Assembly: GCA_029851415.1 (NCBI GenBank) | Contig: CM056743.1 | Span: 96,260,501 to 96,324,500, forward strand | DNA from: Eretmocerus hayati | Lineage: Eukaryota; Arthropoda; Insecta; Hymenoptera; Aphelinidae | Direction of reading: 5' to 3' | DNA length: 64,000 bases | Part shown: positions 12,201-24,088 of the stretch, piece after piece | Numbering within the stretch: the stretch's first letter is position 1 | Layout of the letters: each line of letters starts with the position of its first letter | The notes under the pieces: generated by a model | Seen by the model: only the letters and a program-made list of their open reading frames with translations | The model's database searches: none | What the model was told of the DNA's origin: nothing | Position numbers and translations under genes: made by a program

Positions 12201-13127
12201 ACCCATTCATCCACAGTTCATGCTCTAAAGAGAAGAAATCATCAAGTTTATCCACAAATGTCTCAGAGAGAACCAGCCCCGCGACGATGATGAAGAGTTA
12301 TTGGAACTATGTTTGATTTTCCTCGGTGCCATGCCTGCTGATGAGGTTTCTTTCATAAGCCCGGGGCCTTGCATAGAGCCAGATGGATGGCTAGAGCTAT
12401 TTACTGTTTGAGAATCTATATCTTCCGAAAATCGTTCCCTCTCAGCTCTGATGAAGTGAAGAAGTTGTTTGATTCATGCCAGTTCATTGTATTTGTTTAC
12501 GTGAGAGTATGGTTCACTGCCCCCTTAGCTCCCGAAGCGCCGAACAACGACCTGAACCTGATAAAGAAGCTCTACCTCTATCAGAATGTTGATTTCGATC
12601 TGAGTCGAGCAGCTTTGGGGAAGATGAAGAATCACTTGTGGTACCTGAGCCCAGAAGCAAGTGCTTTTGCTTTCTTCGACCAGACCCTCAGTGAAGATAT
12701 AAGAAGAAAAATGGTACAAGCTCTGGAATTCGAATCTCTCCCAAATGACAAGACTTCCAAACGCTTCTATGTGAGATGTGATGCGGATTTGCAGAGTTTA
12801 GCTTCCAAGAACATGGACTACTACATCAATTCCGACACAATGAATTTCTTCAGGTGGTTCCATTTGGATACATCTTTCCTATCAATCGATTGTGGAACAT
12901 GGCTTTGTCATGAGGGATACCTGGAGAATCTTCGTATAGTTAGGAATTTGAAAGTTGTTAACGATTCCTCTGAGAGAGCCGTCAAGCTAGCTCAGGAGTG
13001 TATGAATGGTTTGACCACTGATGGAAACCAGAAACAATATCTTGCTCAAGTTATTAAAGAGTATAGGCAAGATTACCCAGATGACAGGAAAGAAACACTC
13101 TTGAAAAAGTGTAGAATTGTAAGCTAG
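9214..13127 (+). pseudogene. Broken three-exon gene of a multi-copy arthropod protein family
   Basis: Exon 1 runs from about 9214 (an internal ATG at 9319 is also possible) to 9889, exon 2 from 9968 to 10111 and exon 3 from 11378 to 13127. Donors are GTGAGT and GTGAGA, acceptors TTACTTCAG and TCCTCAG, and phases match across both junctions. Exon 1 encodes the N-terminal motif FWEKAGIPVK and a region ending KELFEISHGDAM. Exon 3 encodes a central region with MWDGK, CDTTASN and CRHHIFEIV, then HRARWMARAIYCL, WFTAPLAPEAPNND and NDSSERAVKL. I recognise these motifs from uncharacterised, often multi-copy arthropod proteins. The spaced D, D and ERA motifs suggest a transposase-like RNase H fold, but that is inference. 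Exon 3 is dead: in-frame stops at 11668, about 11812 and 12226, and a one-base frame change near 12366. Splice signals are intact, so the decay is recent or this is a spliced-gene copy retained with its introns. Confidence 0.75.
10112..11377 (+). other. Intron 2 of the broken arthropod-family gene
   Basis: Bounded by GTGAGATAT at the donor side and TTTTTGTCCTCAG at the acceptor side. The joined codon at the junction keeps the exon 2 frame open into exon 3. Nothing coding is seen inside. Confidence 0.6.
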
Positions 13128-13679
13128 CTCATAGCGCAGAATTTTCCAATCGAGGAAATCCATTTCATAAATCTGCGGATCGAATTCATAATGAAAGCCG
13201 TCATTAGCTTGAAAGGATACGAGAGTCGTAATAATTTCTACTCAAGATTCATTTCCAGGAGATCACTATTTGAATATGCCATCAGTTGCGGGCTTGAGAG
13301 GAGGGAGCTCTCAGGCCCTAAGCAATTCCTTTTCCTTGGTTTTGAAAGAATCCTACCCGAAAGATTGTAAACCAGAGGATGATTTTCGATGCTTAGGGTC
13401 GTTGAATATAGCCACCAAGACGGGAAATTGCAAGGGAAATGAGGCTTTCACGTGAAAGTTCAAACTCGACTACTTTGTTCGCTTTCAGGTTTGACATTAG
13501 ATCTAATTGGATAGGGGCTATGAATTTCCCCATGCGAAACGACAACCTTGAGAATTTTCGACATATTTTAGTTCGCTAGTATAAGATAGTGAGGAATGAC
13601 TTCTTGACTCACTTGGCGAGTGGGAGGAAGGATCTTTTCTGCTTCAGGTTGGTATTTTGACGAATCCAAGCTACCCAAC
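13128..13679. other. No gene recognised
   Basis: Sequence downstream of the broken gene. Short frames only, without recognisable motifs. Confidence 0.5.
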
Positions 13680-14620
13680 TAGCAAAGTATGGGCTCAATT
13701 TGGACTCAACACGGGTATCTACGCGGGAACAACGTTGATCAGAATTTTTAGGGGGTTTTGGTCCGTTCGTGCGAGGGAATCAAGGAAAGCGATGGGTTCA
13801 AGGGAATCCTTCGAGTTGAATCGCAATTCTGGCCATCAGAACTGACTTTAAGCTCCGGGATAGTACCGGATTCGAATTTCGCATGAAATTCTACATGGAA
13901 AACAACATTGTGCAGAATTTTATCCGGAGTTTTGGTCCGTTTGTGAAAGCCACAGTGAGAAGAAACGGTATGAAAAAAGAGTTCCTCTGTGTAGAACTGT
14001 AATTCTGACCATCTCAGCCCACTATAACCTTCAATCTAGGGATGGATTCGAATTTCGCATGAAATTCCACATGGAAAACAATATTGTGCAGAATTTTATG
14101 CGAAGTTTTGGTCCGTTTGTAATAGCCAAAGTGAGAAGAAACGGTATGAAAAAAGAGTTTCTCTGCGTAAAACTGCAATTTTGACCATCTCAGCTCACTC
14201 TAACCTCCGATATGAGGGCGGATTCAAATTTAGCACAAAATTTTACATAGAGAACAGCAATGAGCAAAAATTTTTGCGGAGTTTTAGTCCGTTCGTATTG
14301 GCTAAAGTGGGAAGAAACGGTATGAAGAAAGAGTTTCTCTGCGTAAAACTGCAATTTTGACCATCTCAGCTCACTTTAACCTCCGATACGAGGGCGGATT
14401 CAAATTTAGCACAAAATTTTACATGGAAAACAGCATTGTGCAAAAGTTTTTGCGGAGTTTTAGTCCGTTCGTATTGGCCAAAATGAGGAGAGAAGGTATG
14501 AAAAAACTAGTAATTCTGCGTAAAACTGCAATTTTGACCATTTCAGCTCACTCTTACCTCCGATATGGGGGCAAATTCAAATTTAGCATGAAAATTTACG
14601 CGGAAAATGGTATCGAGGTA
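13680..14620. repeat. Satellite-like array, about 175-bp period, 5 to 6 copies
   Basis: The word (G)GATTC(G/A)AATTT recurs near 13868, 14045, 14221, 14397 and 14572. It is followed each time by a GGAGTTTT-GGTCCGTT block, an AGAA-GGTATGAAAAAA block and CTGACCATCTCAG-like sequence. A more diverged unit precedes it from about 13680. The open frame 14357-14707 is a read-through of the repeat. Confidence 0.85.
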
Positions 14621-14631
14621 TTTTCTAGCCG

Positions 14632-14646
14632 CCCCCCCCCCCCCCC
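14632..14646. repeat. Poly-C tract
   Basis: Fifteen consecutive C directly after the last satellite unit. It may mark the end of the array or an assembly-sensitive site. Confidence 0.9.
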
Positions 14647-15019
14647 GGAAGCTGAACAGAGTATTCCAATCTTGCCCAGTCGGAGAATCAAAAACGAAAG
14701 TTTTTGATTCAATTCCACTAACTGTCGGCTCGTCGCGGCACGGTTTAATTTCTTTCTCGGGACCCGGGATGAAGGGAAACTCATTCTTTTGGCATTTAGA
14801 AACGATCTAGGGGGTGCCCGTAAGTCTAAAAAAAACTTAGGGAATAAGTGACACCCTGCCATTGACAGAACCTTCTTTCTTGGGACAGAAAATCATAAAT
14901 GAGAGACCTTTACAAGGAGTTTTCCCAGAATCTTTAGGACCATCAATGGAATTGACTAGATTTTCATTACTTCTCAAGTTGCTATGGATGGATAATTGAT
15001 TCTCCACTTCTCCAAATCA

Positions 15020-15077
15020 ATAATCACGGGTGACGGGGGTTGGCGAGCGAAGCGAGCAAGGGGGCTTGCTCCCCTAG
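15020..15077 (+). mobile_element. Helitron 3' terminus
   Basis: GGCGAGCGAAGCGAGC is followed by the hairpin GAGCAAG (15054-15060) / CTTGCTC (15065-15071) and then CCCTAG, with T as the next base. A short GC-rich hairpin a few bases before a terminal CTAG that sits next to T is the hallmark of Helitron 3' ends. The 5' end was not located. Confidence 0.65.
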
Positions 15078-15124
15078 TATATATATTCTATATTATATAG
15101 TTGAAATGAAAACTTCTGAGCGAT

Positions 15125-15450
15125 TCCACTGAATTTCTCTGAATTCCACTGAGTGCCACCAAGGGCCACCGAGGTCCACCGAGCGCCACCACCTTCCACC
15201 GAATTCGTGCGAATTGCACTGAATTCCATCATTCTGCCTCTGAATTCCTCTGTTCTTCCACCGAGATTCCACTCCCTAACATTACCATTTTTCACCTACA
15301 TTTTTACGATATTTGACGAAATGGCCACGTTCTGCCATCTGCAATCCACTAAATTCTGATGTGACTCCACCGAACTCTGGATTATTCCACCGTTAGTCCA
15401 CTGAATTCCACCGAATTCCACCGAACTCTACCGACGTCCACTGAATTCAA
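15125..15450. repeat. Degenerate 10-bp minisatellite (TTCCACCGAA)
   Basis: Units such as TTCCACTGAA, GTCCACCGAG and TTCCACCGAA follow each other in a 10-bp register from 15125 to about 15290 and again from about 15365 to 15450. The frames on both strands are repeat read-through. Confidence 0.75.
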
Positions 15451-16045
15451 TTTTTTTTATTCCACCTCATCCAATTTTTCTGTACTATTTGATTTCCAAA
15501 TAGAAGAATGGTCTTCCAACGATATTGCAACAAAAAGAATATATTCTCTGAACCATCAACGGAAAACAAAATGTATCAAACGGAACAATTGTTTCAAAAC
15601 TTGGAAAAACATCAAAAATTGGATTAACTATAGAGTCAAGTACAAATGACAATGAGAAAAATATTGTTTATCAAAATAAATAGCCATATCAGAAATCAGA
15701 TCCTCAATCTCTTCGATCCAATATTTTGATATCGAGAGGATCCAAATCATAAAAGAATGTATAAAAACTTATAAATGAATACAAACGAATGATGTTTTAA
15801 AGTCCGCTCAGTCTCCTTCGATTTTCGATGTCTCCATCTCCACCTTCCTATAATGCAAAGTCACATTTTGAGAGTCATACCATATGAAAAATGATTCATT
15901 GTGATTTTTGTTGCCGTTTTCACAAAAATTTTGTTAGCAACAAGTAACTCCTCCGAAGCCATGTTTTCATCTGGGAATGATTCTATATTTTCAGCAGATT
16001 TTACTCATACAACATAGGTTACCCCTCAAAATATCAAGAATGGGA
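15451..16045. other. No gene recognised
   Basis: AT-rich sequence between the 10-bp minisatellite and the minus-strand frames. Nothing identifiable. Confidence 0.5.
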
Positions 16046-16807
16046 TCATAATGAACAAAATTCACCGCTATTCAAGTCAATAGATCGTTGAAATTCACCG
16101 TTCTCTTGCAGATCCCTTATTAGTTCTATCTTGTTCCCACGTTCTATTACTGGACAAATCTCATCCTCACATTCTATCAAAACAAAATCCAGGTTACACC
16201 TCCCATCAGTGATGATTCTCGACCATTCATTTCCGCTCTTATTGTTCTTCTTCACAATATCATCTTTCAGATAACCAACCAATTCTGTCAATTCAAAAAT
16301 GCACACTGAACATATATATTCATTTCCATTTCTTCTTTCAGTACATGTTCTACATACTTATTAATCCATTCTCCAATGGTACATCCCGGGAATTGATTGA
16401 CAATGGTTCAGATAGTCTGCCGAATTCTCCGCAATTGAACACAGTTGAATAACTTTGCGAACTGATTTCATAAGGAAGATTTCCCTTCGTAAAGTTCTGA
16501 TTTGATGCTCGTACAGAGCGTTTTTCCAGTAATAGTTTCTGCACAGGAATGGATAACACTCATTTATACTCTATATCAATTAGTGAATTATCCATGCATC
16601 AAATTGTTCACCACTTACACAACTTATTTTGGATGATTTTTTGAATTTCTGTATGTTGTCATCATATGAATTGCACTGCCATTTGATACCACTGTTGTTG
16701 TTCAATAATATTTCCATGACTGTGACCTCAACATTGTCTTTTCTTCTTGTGAATTGTTCTCCTCCAAGGAATTCATCAACGTAAGCCACTATCGTTCTAC
16801 AACGCAC
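16046..16807 (-). pseudogene. Unknown coding remnant, three consecutive minus-strand frames
   Basis: Frames at 16580-16807, 16350-16559 and 16046-16306 follow each other with short gaps and stops, which suggests one decayed protein. The last frame is acidic and contains ECEDEICPVIERG. I do not recognise the family. Its position downstream of Helitron helicase and zinc-finger remnants on the same strand makes an element-borne accessory gene possible. Confidence 0.3.
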
Positions 16808-17128
16808 GTTTGTTGTGTGTTCATCAATCTATACTTATAACTCATTTCATCAATAAACAATCATTACACGCTTATAGCATGTGAAAGAACCATGTTTACT
16901 CATGATAAAAACTCTCTACTCGCTAAAGTTTGGATAGATCCCATTACTCATCTCTACTCACGTGGTCTTATCACCAATTTTGACCTTATTCTTCAGGAAT
17001 TCAGTAGTAGATAGTTCAATCGTCTTCATTTTTTTGGAGAAATTGTCACTCTCTTCTTTGTTCTTGTTCTCGCTCATTGTAGCTGTTGATTTTGTTACCG
17101 GAAAATTAAAATTCATTGTCATGTTCAA

Positions 17129-17500
17129 CTAACTCTCGGCATGCTTTTTCAACAAGTGTTTCTGTGGAAGATCGTTCCTAATGAAGTATCTCCCACAATT
17201 TTCACACCTGAATGTTGGATCTTTGTGATTCAATTTTTGTCTATCCAAATCCGAAATTGTAGGATATTTCTGTTCGCAATTCCTTCAATCATATCGTTTA
17301 GTATTTGCATGCATCTTTGAAGGCTTCTCTATGAACCTTGAAGCAACAATCAATCCACAAATTCCGCAACTTTCGAATTTATTGATTTTCTCCCTTTGTT
17401 TCAGATCTTATGTCTCTCCAAGAATCGAATAGATGAGAATCGTAATCCACACCTGTTGCATCCGAAATATTCCTCTTCGTCACAAGGATCATTGTTAACA
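17129..17500 (-). pseudogene. C2H2 zinc-finger remnants
   Basis: Minus-strand translation shows a clear finger, FRCENCGRYF followed by HLLKKH (C-x2-C-x12-H-x4-H), ending in a stop at 17129. Upstream in similar reading are CGICGLIV, a partial finger with LDRQKLNH, and YFGCNRCGLRF with FLERHK. Stop codons interrupt the series, so it is not an intact gene. It lies between the helicase C-terminus and the unknown frames on the same strand. DNA or RNA binding is the family role of such fingers. Confidence 0.5.
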
Positions 17501-17728
17501 GAGTCTCTACAAAACCGCTCATTATGCAGAATATTTGAAATTTGAATATGTTTCAAATACTTTGTCATATGATTACTTGAGTTTTTTTCCCATCAGTTTT
17601 TCCCCATATATCGTAGAGATGGCGATGGTCGATGGTATTTCTTCACGTACACGTTCAGAAGTTGTAGATGTATATCACACTCAATTTCCAACAATGAATA
17701 AATAATGTTTGCAATCTTAAGAGCATAT

Positions 17729-17956
17729 TCAATATACTCCAGTCAATTCAAGAGCATTGAAATCCTTTTCCTCTATACGATAATTGACAATCACAAAGAC
17801 CGCTTCTTTTAGAGTTTTAGATACTTCAATCCAACTTTCGAATTTAGGTATCAAATCATTCTGTCTTTCTTGATTCTGAATAATTTCGCTGGAGTTCCTC
17901 AAGCGATCGTTGTCATCTAAATATTCGGCGTATTCACGATAATTTCCTTCTTCCAA
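17729..17956 (-). pseudogene. Short unknown frame
   Basis: A 75-residue frame, polar and N/D/E-rich, between the zinc-finger and helicase remnants on the same strand. No family is recognised. It may be part of the same decayed transcription unit. Confidence 0.2.
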
Positions 17957-18109
17957 CAGATGATTTTTTATCTGATCGTTAAATTTCGATGAGCGACCCT
18001 CTTGTTCTTAATCAACAATTTCTTCTAATTTTGCTTTCTCCAGATCCCACTCCATTCTCTTGAGATCTGACGTAATGACAAAATCGAGACCAAGATAGAT
18101 TTCTCCTTG

Positions 18110-18604
18110 TCAGTCCTCCAGAATATTTTTCCAGACTACATTTTCAATCGTATTCGATTCGTTCAATTTATTTTCAATAAATAATTCCTCGCGATCTTTG
18201 CTCCTAGACAACGCAACATACAACTGGCCGTGAGAGAATGAAGGCTTTCGTATGAATATTCCAACATTGTCAAAATCTTGACCTTGAGATTCATTCATTG
18301 TCATTGCAAAAGCTAGAACAATAGGGGAATGTTTTCTATATATGATGAATGGAAGGGGTGATTCACGATTGTTCAGAGTTATTCTAGGTATAAATATGCA
18401 GTTCCCTCTCTTTTTCCCAGTTATTATTTCAGCTTCTATGTTATATTTGAATAAATATTTGATCCTCAAACGAGTTCCATTGCACAAACCATCTGTTGCA
18501 CTCAAATTTCGAATCAGCATCACAATTGCCCCAACTTTCAATTCCAATTTATGTGAAGGAAGACCTTCTCTGATGTCATTCAGGAATGCTATTGTCAACC
18601 TCAT
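18110..18604 (-). pseudogene. Helitron helicase, C-terminal fragment (PIF1-like)
   Basis: The 164-residue frame has the end of a PIF1-type superfamily 1 helicase as found in Helitron RepHel proteins: LELKVGAIVMLIRNL, GLCNGTRL, then AFAMTMNESQGQ (motif V-like), VGIFI and HGQLYVALSRS (motif VI). The Rep endonuclease and Walker A/B parts expected upstream on the minus strand are absent past 18604, so it is 5'-truncated. The plus-strand open frame over the same bases is its shadow. The Helitron ends at 15077 and 22280 face the other way and need not belong to it. Confidence 0.8.
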
Positions 18605-19426
18605 GCTTACACTGCATATTCATGAAACCATGAATTTTGTAAGAAAATCAAATTTAGGCAAGAGTTTCCGTGTATATAACAATAGGATACAATTATTCCA
18701 ATACATGACACTAATAAGTATGACGAGTCTATCGATTCCCCATATTATAGCAAAATGGGCGTATCTTCGTACAACATGGGAAATCGACGAAACAAGAACG
18801 CGCGTACTCGCACAGTCGAAAGAAGCGATCTCATCAGAAAGAATGACGTTTCGATTAAATGAGCGCGTTTTTACCGATCTCCCGGAAAAATGTATTCAAT
18901 ATTGTAGCCTAGATTGGGCATGGCAATTCCACCATCAAGGTAGTATGCTAGAGACGATCTCGTGGACAATATTCAGAATATCGAAATGGGAGACGCAGTC
19001 TACTCAACGCCAAGACTTTATGAAGTCACGTGTTTTCAAACGAAATTTACTCTACATTGCCAATTTCTTATGAAAAAGACAACACATTACCTGGAGGAAT
19101 CCAAGTGAATGTTTTTCCAACACTGTTTCCGAGCCACAGATTTGGTATGAATAACTGATATTGGTTCTGAGGAAAATGATTTTAGGTCTGCGTGGGAAGT
19201 GTGATTGAATGCCACGATTTGTTCTGAGACACGCGTTCATAAAATTATTCTTTCTTCATTGAAATTCTGAAGAATAAAATTTTTCCATAATCTGGTTATG
19301 AAGAATGGTTCCCCGAGACACAATGAGATGATGAATACTATTCGGTCAACAGTTTGCAGAAACGTTTCAAATTTAAAAATGAACAATCATATTATCCGAA
19401 AATTTGAATTTCAACTATATACCATA
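18605..19426. other. No gene recognised
   Basis: Sequence between the helicase fragment and foldback A. The long plus-strand frame here has no family features. Confidence 0.4.
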
Positions 19427-21934
19427 TGAGTCATTCTTTTTAATATCGCCAACTTTTGGGTCGAGGGTCACGGATTTTTTTGTAACTTGGGGTACATGTT
19501 ATATATGATGAAAGTAGGTGGAAAGCACAGTTTTTAGGCCCGGAAAGTGATCCGTGGAGTTTTGGCGACCTATTTTCGTTTTGAAAATTTGCGAAAAAAT
19601 CGGTTTTCTCATTTTTTGATTGATTTTTCACGCGGATAGGACCCAAGAAAAAAAATATTTCAAACACATAGTTCGACGTAAAAAAATCTGAATTTCTCGA
19701 AAAAAATACTTGCAGAATCGAAAAATGTAAACATAACCTCAAAAAAAGAGTTTTTTTGAAAAAAAGTGATTTTTGGGGCCTTAGGGCCCACTTTACATCA
19801 AATCTGATATCTTCATCGGATTCCTCGTCAAATTTTACGTCGAAAACCGTTTAGAACAGATTGGGATCCACTTGGGATAAGTTGCTTTGAATGAGATTCC
19901 AAGAAAAATCGTCGAAAAATTGCCTTCATTCGTGCTTTCGCAAGGTGAGCACCTGCGTACAGTGCCATGCGGTCGAGTTATACGATTTGGGTGAACATGT
20001 TTTCATACGTAATTTTTGACGTAGAAACTGAATCTGCAGCCCATTTTATCCCAGTACTTCAGATTTTCTCATAACATCGTAATATATTATTAATATAGAA
20101 ATCATTTTTGACCATTTTTTTCAACATTTTCAAAGTTCACGATCTCAAGAATGCAGCCTTGACAATGTTATCATAATATTCAAAACTAGATTCTTCCCTG
20201 GAAATTGAGGTGCTCAACGTGACCTTGATGATGATTTTGCCTGAAAATGCTCCTGGTGTGAGATGCGAACCAATCATTTGAGTTGCTATCAGCAACATTT
20301 GCGTGATTTCATCGTTTATTGTTCAAAAGCTCGTTGAGTGAGTTAAAATCATCCTTCCTTGAACCAAGGTGCACTTTCTTTGTTCCCACATGATTACTCA
20401 GGAAATATGATTATCATCTCAAGTATGAATGTCCTGAATCTATGAATCTGTGAAGCATATTATACCAACAACTGATGAACTAGCAACTATTGAGATTCGA
20501 GGAAAGCTTCCACTAGATAGGAGAATTCAAAGTGTTCGAGGACACTATCCTATCACGAGGACAAGGAAATGTTTTAGTCTGCCAGGACAAGATGACATTT
20601 TCAGTTGAAAATGCCGGAATTCATCCTGCTTTCGTAGAATTGAGAAACTGATTCATTTGGATTCGTACTGAAGCTGTCCACATTGTTTGTCAGCGTCAAG
20701 GTTAGCACACATCGGGATACTTCCACTAATTTTCTACAGCTCACTGGATCGTTGTTGAGTATTAAACAGGATGAAGAGGAAATAACATCTCGTTATGATG
20801 GACGAAGACCCATCACATGTTCCCTGACCCCCAACGCTTTGAATTTTCCCCACCAAGTGATATTCTCATAAAATCACGATGAATATTGACTCATTTGATT
20901 TGTACAAGTAGTTCGTACATCCTAGACATCAATACTTGGGAATAACAATCATATTCCCTGAAAGATCATCCTGGAACAAAGAAAATGCACCTTCCTGGTT
21001 CGAGGAAGAGTGATTTTAACTCACTCAACGAGCTTTTGAACAATAAACGATGAAATCACGCAAATGTTGCTGATAGCAACTCAAATGATTGGTTCGCATC
21101 TCACACCAGGAGCATTTTCGGGCAAAATCATCATCAAGGTCACGTTGAGCACCTCAATTTCCAGGGAAGAATCTAGTTTTGAATATTATGATAACATTGT
21201 CAAGGCTGCATTCTTGAGATCGTGAACTTTGAAAATGTTGAAAAAAATGGTCAAAAATGATTTCTATATGAATAATATATTACGATGTTATGAGAAAATC
21301 TGAAGTACTGGGATAAAATGGTCTGCAGATTCAGTTTCTACGTCAAAAATTACGTATGAAAACATGTTCACCCAAATCGTATAACTCGACCGCATGGCAC
21401 TGTACGCAGGTGCTCACCTTGCGAAAGCACGAATGAAGGCAATTTTTCGACGATTTTTCTTGGAATCTCATTCAAAGCAACTTATCCCAAGTGGATCCCA
21501 ATCTGTTCTAAACGGTTTTCGACGTAAAATTTGACGAGGAATCCGATGAAGATATCAGATTTGATGTAAAGTGGGCCCTAAGGCCCCAAAAATCACTTTT
21601 TTCAAAAAAACTCTTTTTTTGAGGTTATGTTTACATTTTTCGATTCTGCAAGTATTTTTTTCGAGAAATTCAGATTTTTTTACGTCGAACTATGTGTTTG
21701 GAATATTTTTTTTCTTGGGTCCTATCCGCGTGAAAAATCAATCAAAAAATGAGAAAACCGATTTTTTCGCAAATTTTCAAAACGAAAATAGGTCGCCAAA
21801 ACTCCACGGATCACTTTCCGGGCCTAAAAACTGTGCTTTCCACCTACTTTCATCATATATAACATGTACCCCAAGTTACAAAAAAATCCGTGACCCTCGA
21901 CCCAAAAGTTGGCGATATTAAAAAGAATGACTCA
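19427..21934. mobile_element. Foldback element, family A (2.5 kb)
   Basis: Starts TGAGTCATTCTTTTTAATAT and ends in the mirror image, both flanked by TA. The left arm (to about 20395) is repeated almost perfectly inverted in the right arm (from about 20971), leaving a spacer of about 0.58 kb. Frames at 19440-19742 (minus) and 21571-21921 (plus) encode the same peptide only because the arms are mirror copies. No transposase is present, so the element is non-autonomous. The arm module with TTTTTGACGTAGAAAC is shared with foldback D. Confidence 0.8.
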
Positions 21935-22239
21935 TATATAGGGACATGGGTAGTTCTGCGGAAACTTCCATATTTGGGTGTCGAAAATGTGCCAACACCA
22001 ATTCGCAATCCCAAAAGTTCTAAGATGTATTTTTCCACTTTTTGAAACATATAAATTATGAATAAACTTGGGCACGAATGTTAATCCTCGCAATCATGTG
22101 TACCATAAGGATAGCATGGAGAGACCTGGTAGCGCGGGACGGACCTGACATTTTTAGGGGAGGCACGAACCTGACATTATGACACTAAAATTGATCTGAC
22201 GGCCAAACGGTTTGACTTACTGTATGTAAACTGGAATTG

Positions 22240-22280
22240 TGGGGGTTAGCGAGCGTAGCAAACAGTGGGGTACTCCCTAG
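22240..22280 (+). mobile_element. Helitron-like 3' end, diverged
   Basis: GGGGGTTAGCGAGCGTAGCA ... TACTCCCTAG followed by T parallels the better-preserved end at 15020-15077. The hairpin is degraded. It abuts the left end of the outer foldback B. Confidence 0.5.
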
Positions 22281-22601
22281 TATATATGAGTCATTCTGGA
22301 GCAAGCTGGACAAAACCGTCACCAGAGGGGTCTGGGAAAAATCCGCAAAAATCATTTTCCATCAGTACTATGTTAAAATAGTACGAAATTTTTTTTTTCA
22401 GATTTCTTCGGCCCCCCCCTGTGGGCCCCAGGGCCCATGAAAGGGCCATTTTAGACCCTTTTTGAGCCTGTTCTAGGAAAATCATAGCTCCAACGCAATT
22501 CAATATTTTTCAACGTACTTGGGCGCATTTTTTTCGTCGAAACTAGTACTTTCGAAATAAAAATTGTCCAAGGCCACTCAGTGAGCCTGGCGACTTCTGC
22601 T

Positions 22602-23537
22602 ATGACTGGCCGAGCCTGGATAAGGTCCAGTCATATCCAGATTAAATCTGATTTATTAATTTGGATTCGGTTATGCTGTATATCATCAAAAGAGGGAGAG
22701 GGATGTCGAGTGATAACAAATAAGTGTACGTTTAAGTACCGAATCTTTGATGAAAATAAAGTGAAAAAGATTCAAACATATTTACAGGGAATATTTACAA
22801 GTGGTCATTAGACCGATAAAGTACGCGCGAAAGCTCGAGCACGAGGTCGGGAGGGCACGAGGAGGAAGACATTCTACTGATAGGCACCAGAGAGAGAAAA
22901 AGAGATCGGGCTGGCACTTACAGGTCTTGTCGATGTTGCTTGTCCAAGGGACGAGATGGCTACGATGTCCGGACGCAGGTGGATTTGCCCCGAAGATGGG
23001 CCGACGAGGGTGCCGAGCGCGGGCCACGAGACTCCAAGCACGGGCCGAAGATAGGCCGAAGCGTAGGGCCAAGCGATGTCAGGACGGTCCGAAAACTATA
23101 GACCACCAGGTTGGTCGAGGAGCTGCTTCCAATGGGTTTGACGCACACGCGAAAACCCGGAAAAGTTGCTCCAAAAAGAGCGGCCATGAGGCAACGAAAT
23201 AATATTCGGCGCGAATAAAATGTTCGGCAGAGTGCAACGTGCTCGTCTCACTCCGGTCTCGCTAGGAATGCCGCACGCCGGCGATGTGCGTGACTTCGAT
23301 GCGCGCGGAGGGGAAAAACGGGGGGCGCGAGGGGTTGAGCTTCTGCAGCTGCTGCTGCTAGCGACGGCCCGCGAGCGCTATATATGCCAACACTCTCTCT
23401 CTCTCTCTCTTACCTTTGAGCTGTCCTCTCCTTCACTCTTGCCGTCGCTGTAATATAAATGTGATATAATATCCTAATATTAATTATTATATTTGGCCTA
23501 GGAGAGAGGGAGACTGTAGGTATCTTATACCGTCACA
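22602..23537 (-). repeat. 3' LTR of the gypsy element
   Basis: 936 bp, matching 35204-35318 plus 37351-38184 almost base for base. The main length difference is the CT microsatellite near the end (23393-23410 versus the longer tract at 38028-38057). Open frames over the LTR (for example 22801-23202) occur in both copies and have no family features. High LTR identity implies recent insertion compared with the foldback it interrupts. Confidence 0.9.
23370..23386 (-). promoter_or_regulatory. LTR TATA element
   Basis: GGCATATATAGCGC on the coding (minus) strand. The equivalent in the 5' LTR is near 38011-38024, about 165 bp into the LTR, so transcription would start shortly after it. The CT/GA tract lies just upstream. 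Confidence 0.5.
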
Positions 23538-23548
23538 CCCCTCCCCCA
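23538..23548 (-). other. Polypurine tract
   Basis: On the coding strand TGGGGGAGGGG directly precedes the TGTGACGG start of the 3' LTR, the expected site of plus-strand priming. Confidence 0.85.
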
Positions 23549-24088
23549 GACGCTGGGTAGCCATCGGCGTACCAGCTCGGAACTACCCTCTCTCAGTCTG
23601 GGCCAAATAGATAAAATTGACCATTGTAGTTATGATATGAAAATAAGAATTATAGTAATGAAATCATGGTTGGGTTTCTGAAATAAAAGATTGCAATTAT
23701 GAAAGTAGATGTACTCCCTCAAAAATTCGGAGGGGAAACTTAATATTATGTCATACGACCATTCGTCCATACTACTCATTTGATTATTTTGATCATTGAT
23801 CACTGGAGAGCGTTCATTTCACTGCACTGTTCATAGCACTTAGGCCCACAGGAAATTACACTTATTGGCCATCACTGATGCACTTGGTCTCTTGAATCGA
23901 CCACTAGGCACTTATTGAGCATACTGTTCATACAAAATACGAATCATACTCATGGACAATTGTCCCATAGCCCATACTTCAGCATACGACCATACGTCAC
24001 TCAATCCGTACTTTTACAAACGAATAGTATTCAAATCTATAAACAACTAAAATTTTGGTTGATTGACTATTTCGTGACATGATTATTC

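Noticed and set aside
12345..12360. Further CTGATGAG words (also near 5169, 7838, 29856 and 59716) as hammerheads
   Set aside because: No stem II followed by GAAAC in the proper place.
18342..19073. 243-residue plus-strand frame
   Set aside because: Antisense to the Helitron helicase C-terminus in its first half, with no family features in the rest.
19440..21921. Identical peptides on opposite strands as a duplicated gene
   Set aside because: They are mirror images produced by the arms of foldback A.
22801..23202. Open frames inside the gypsy LTR, also present at 37436-37837
   Set aside because: They occur in both LTRs because the LTRs are copies; composition is simple and no domain is visible.
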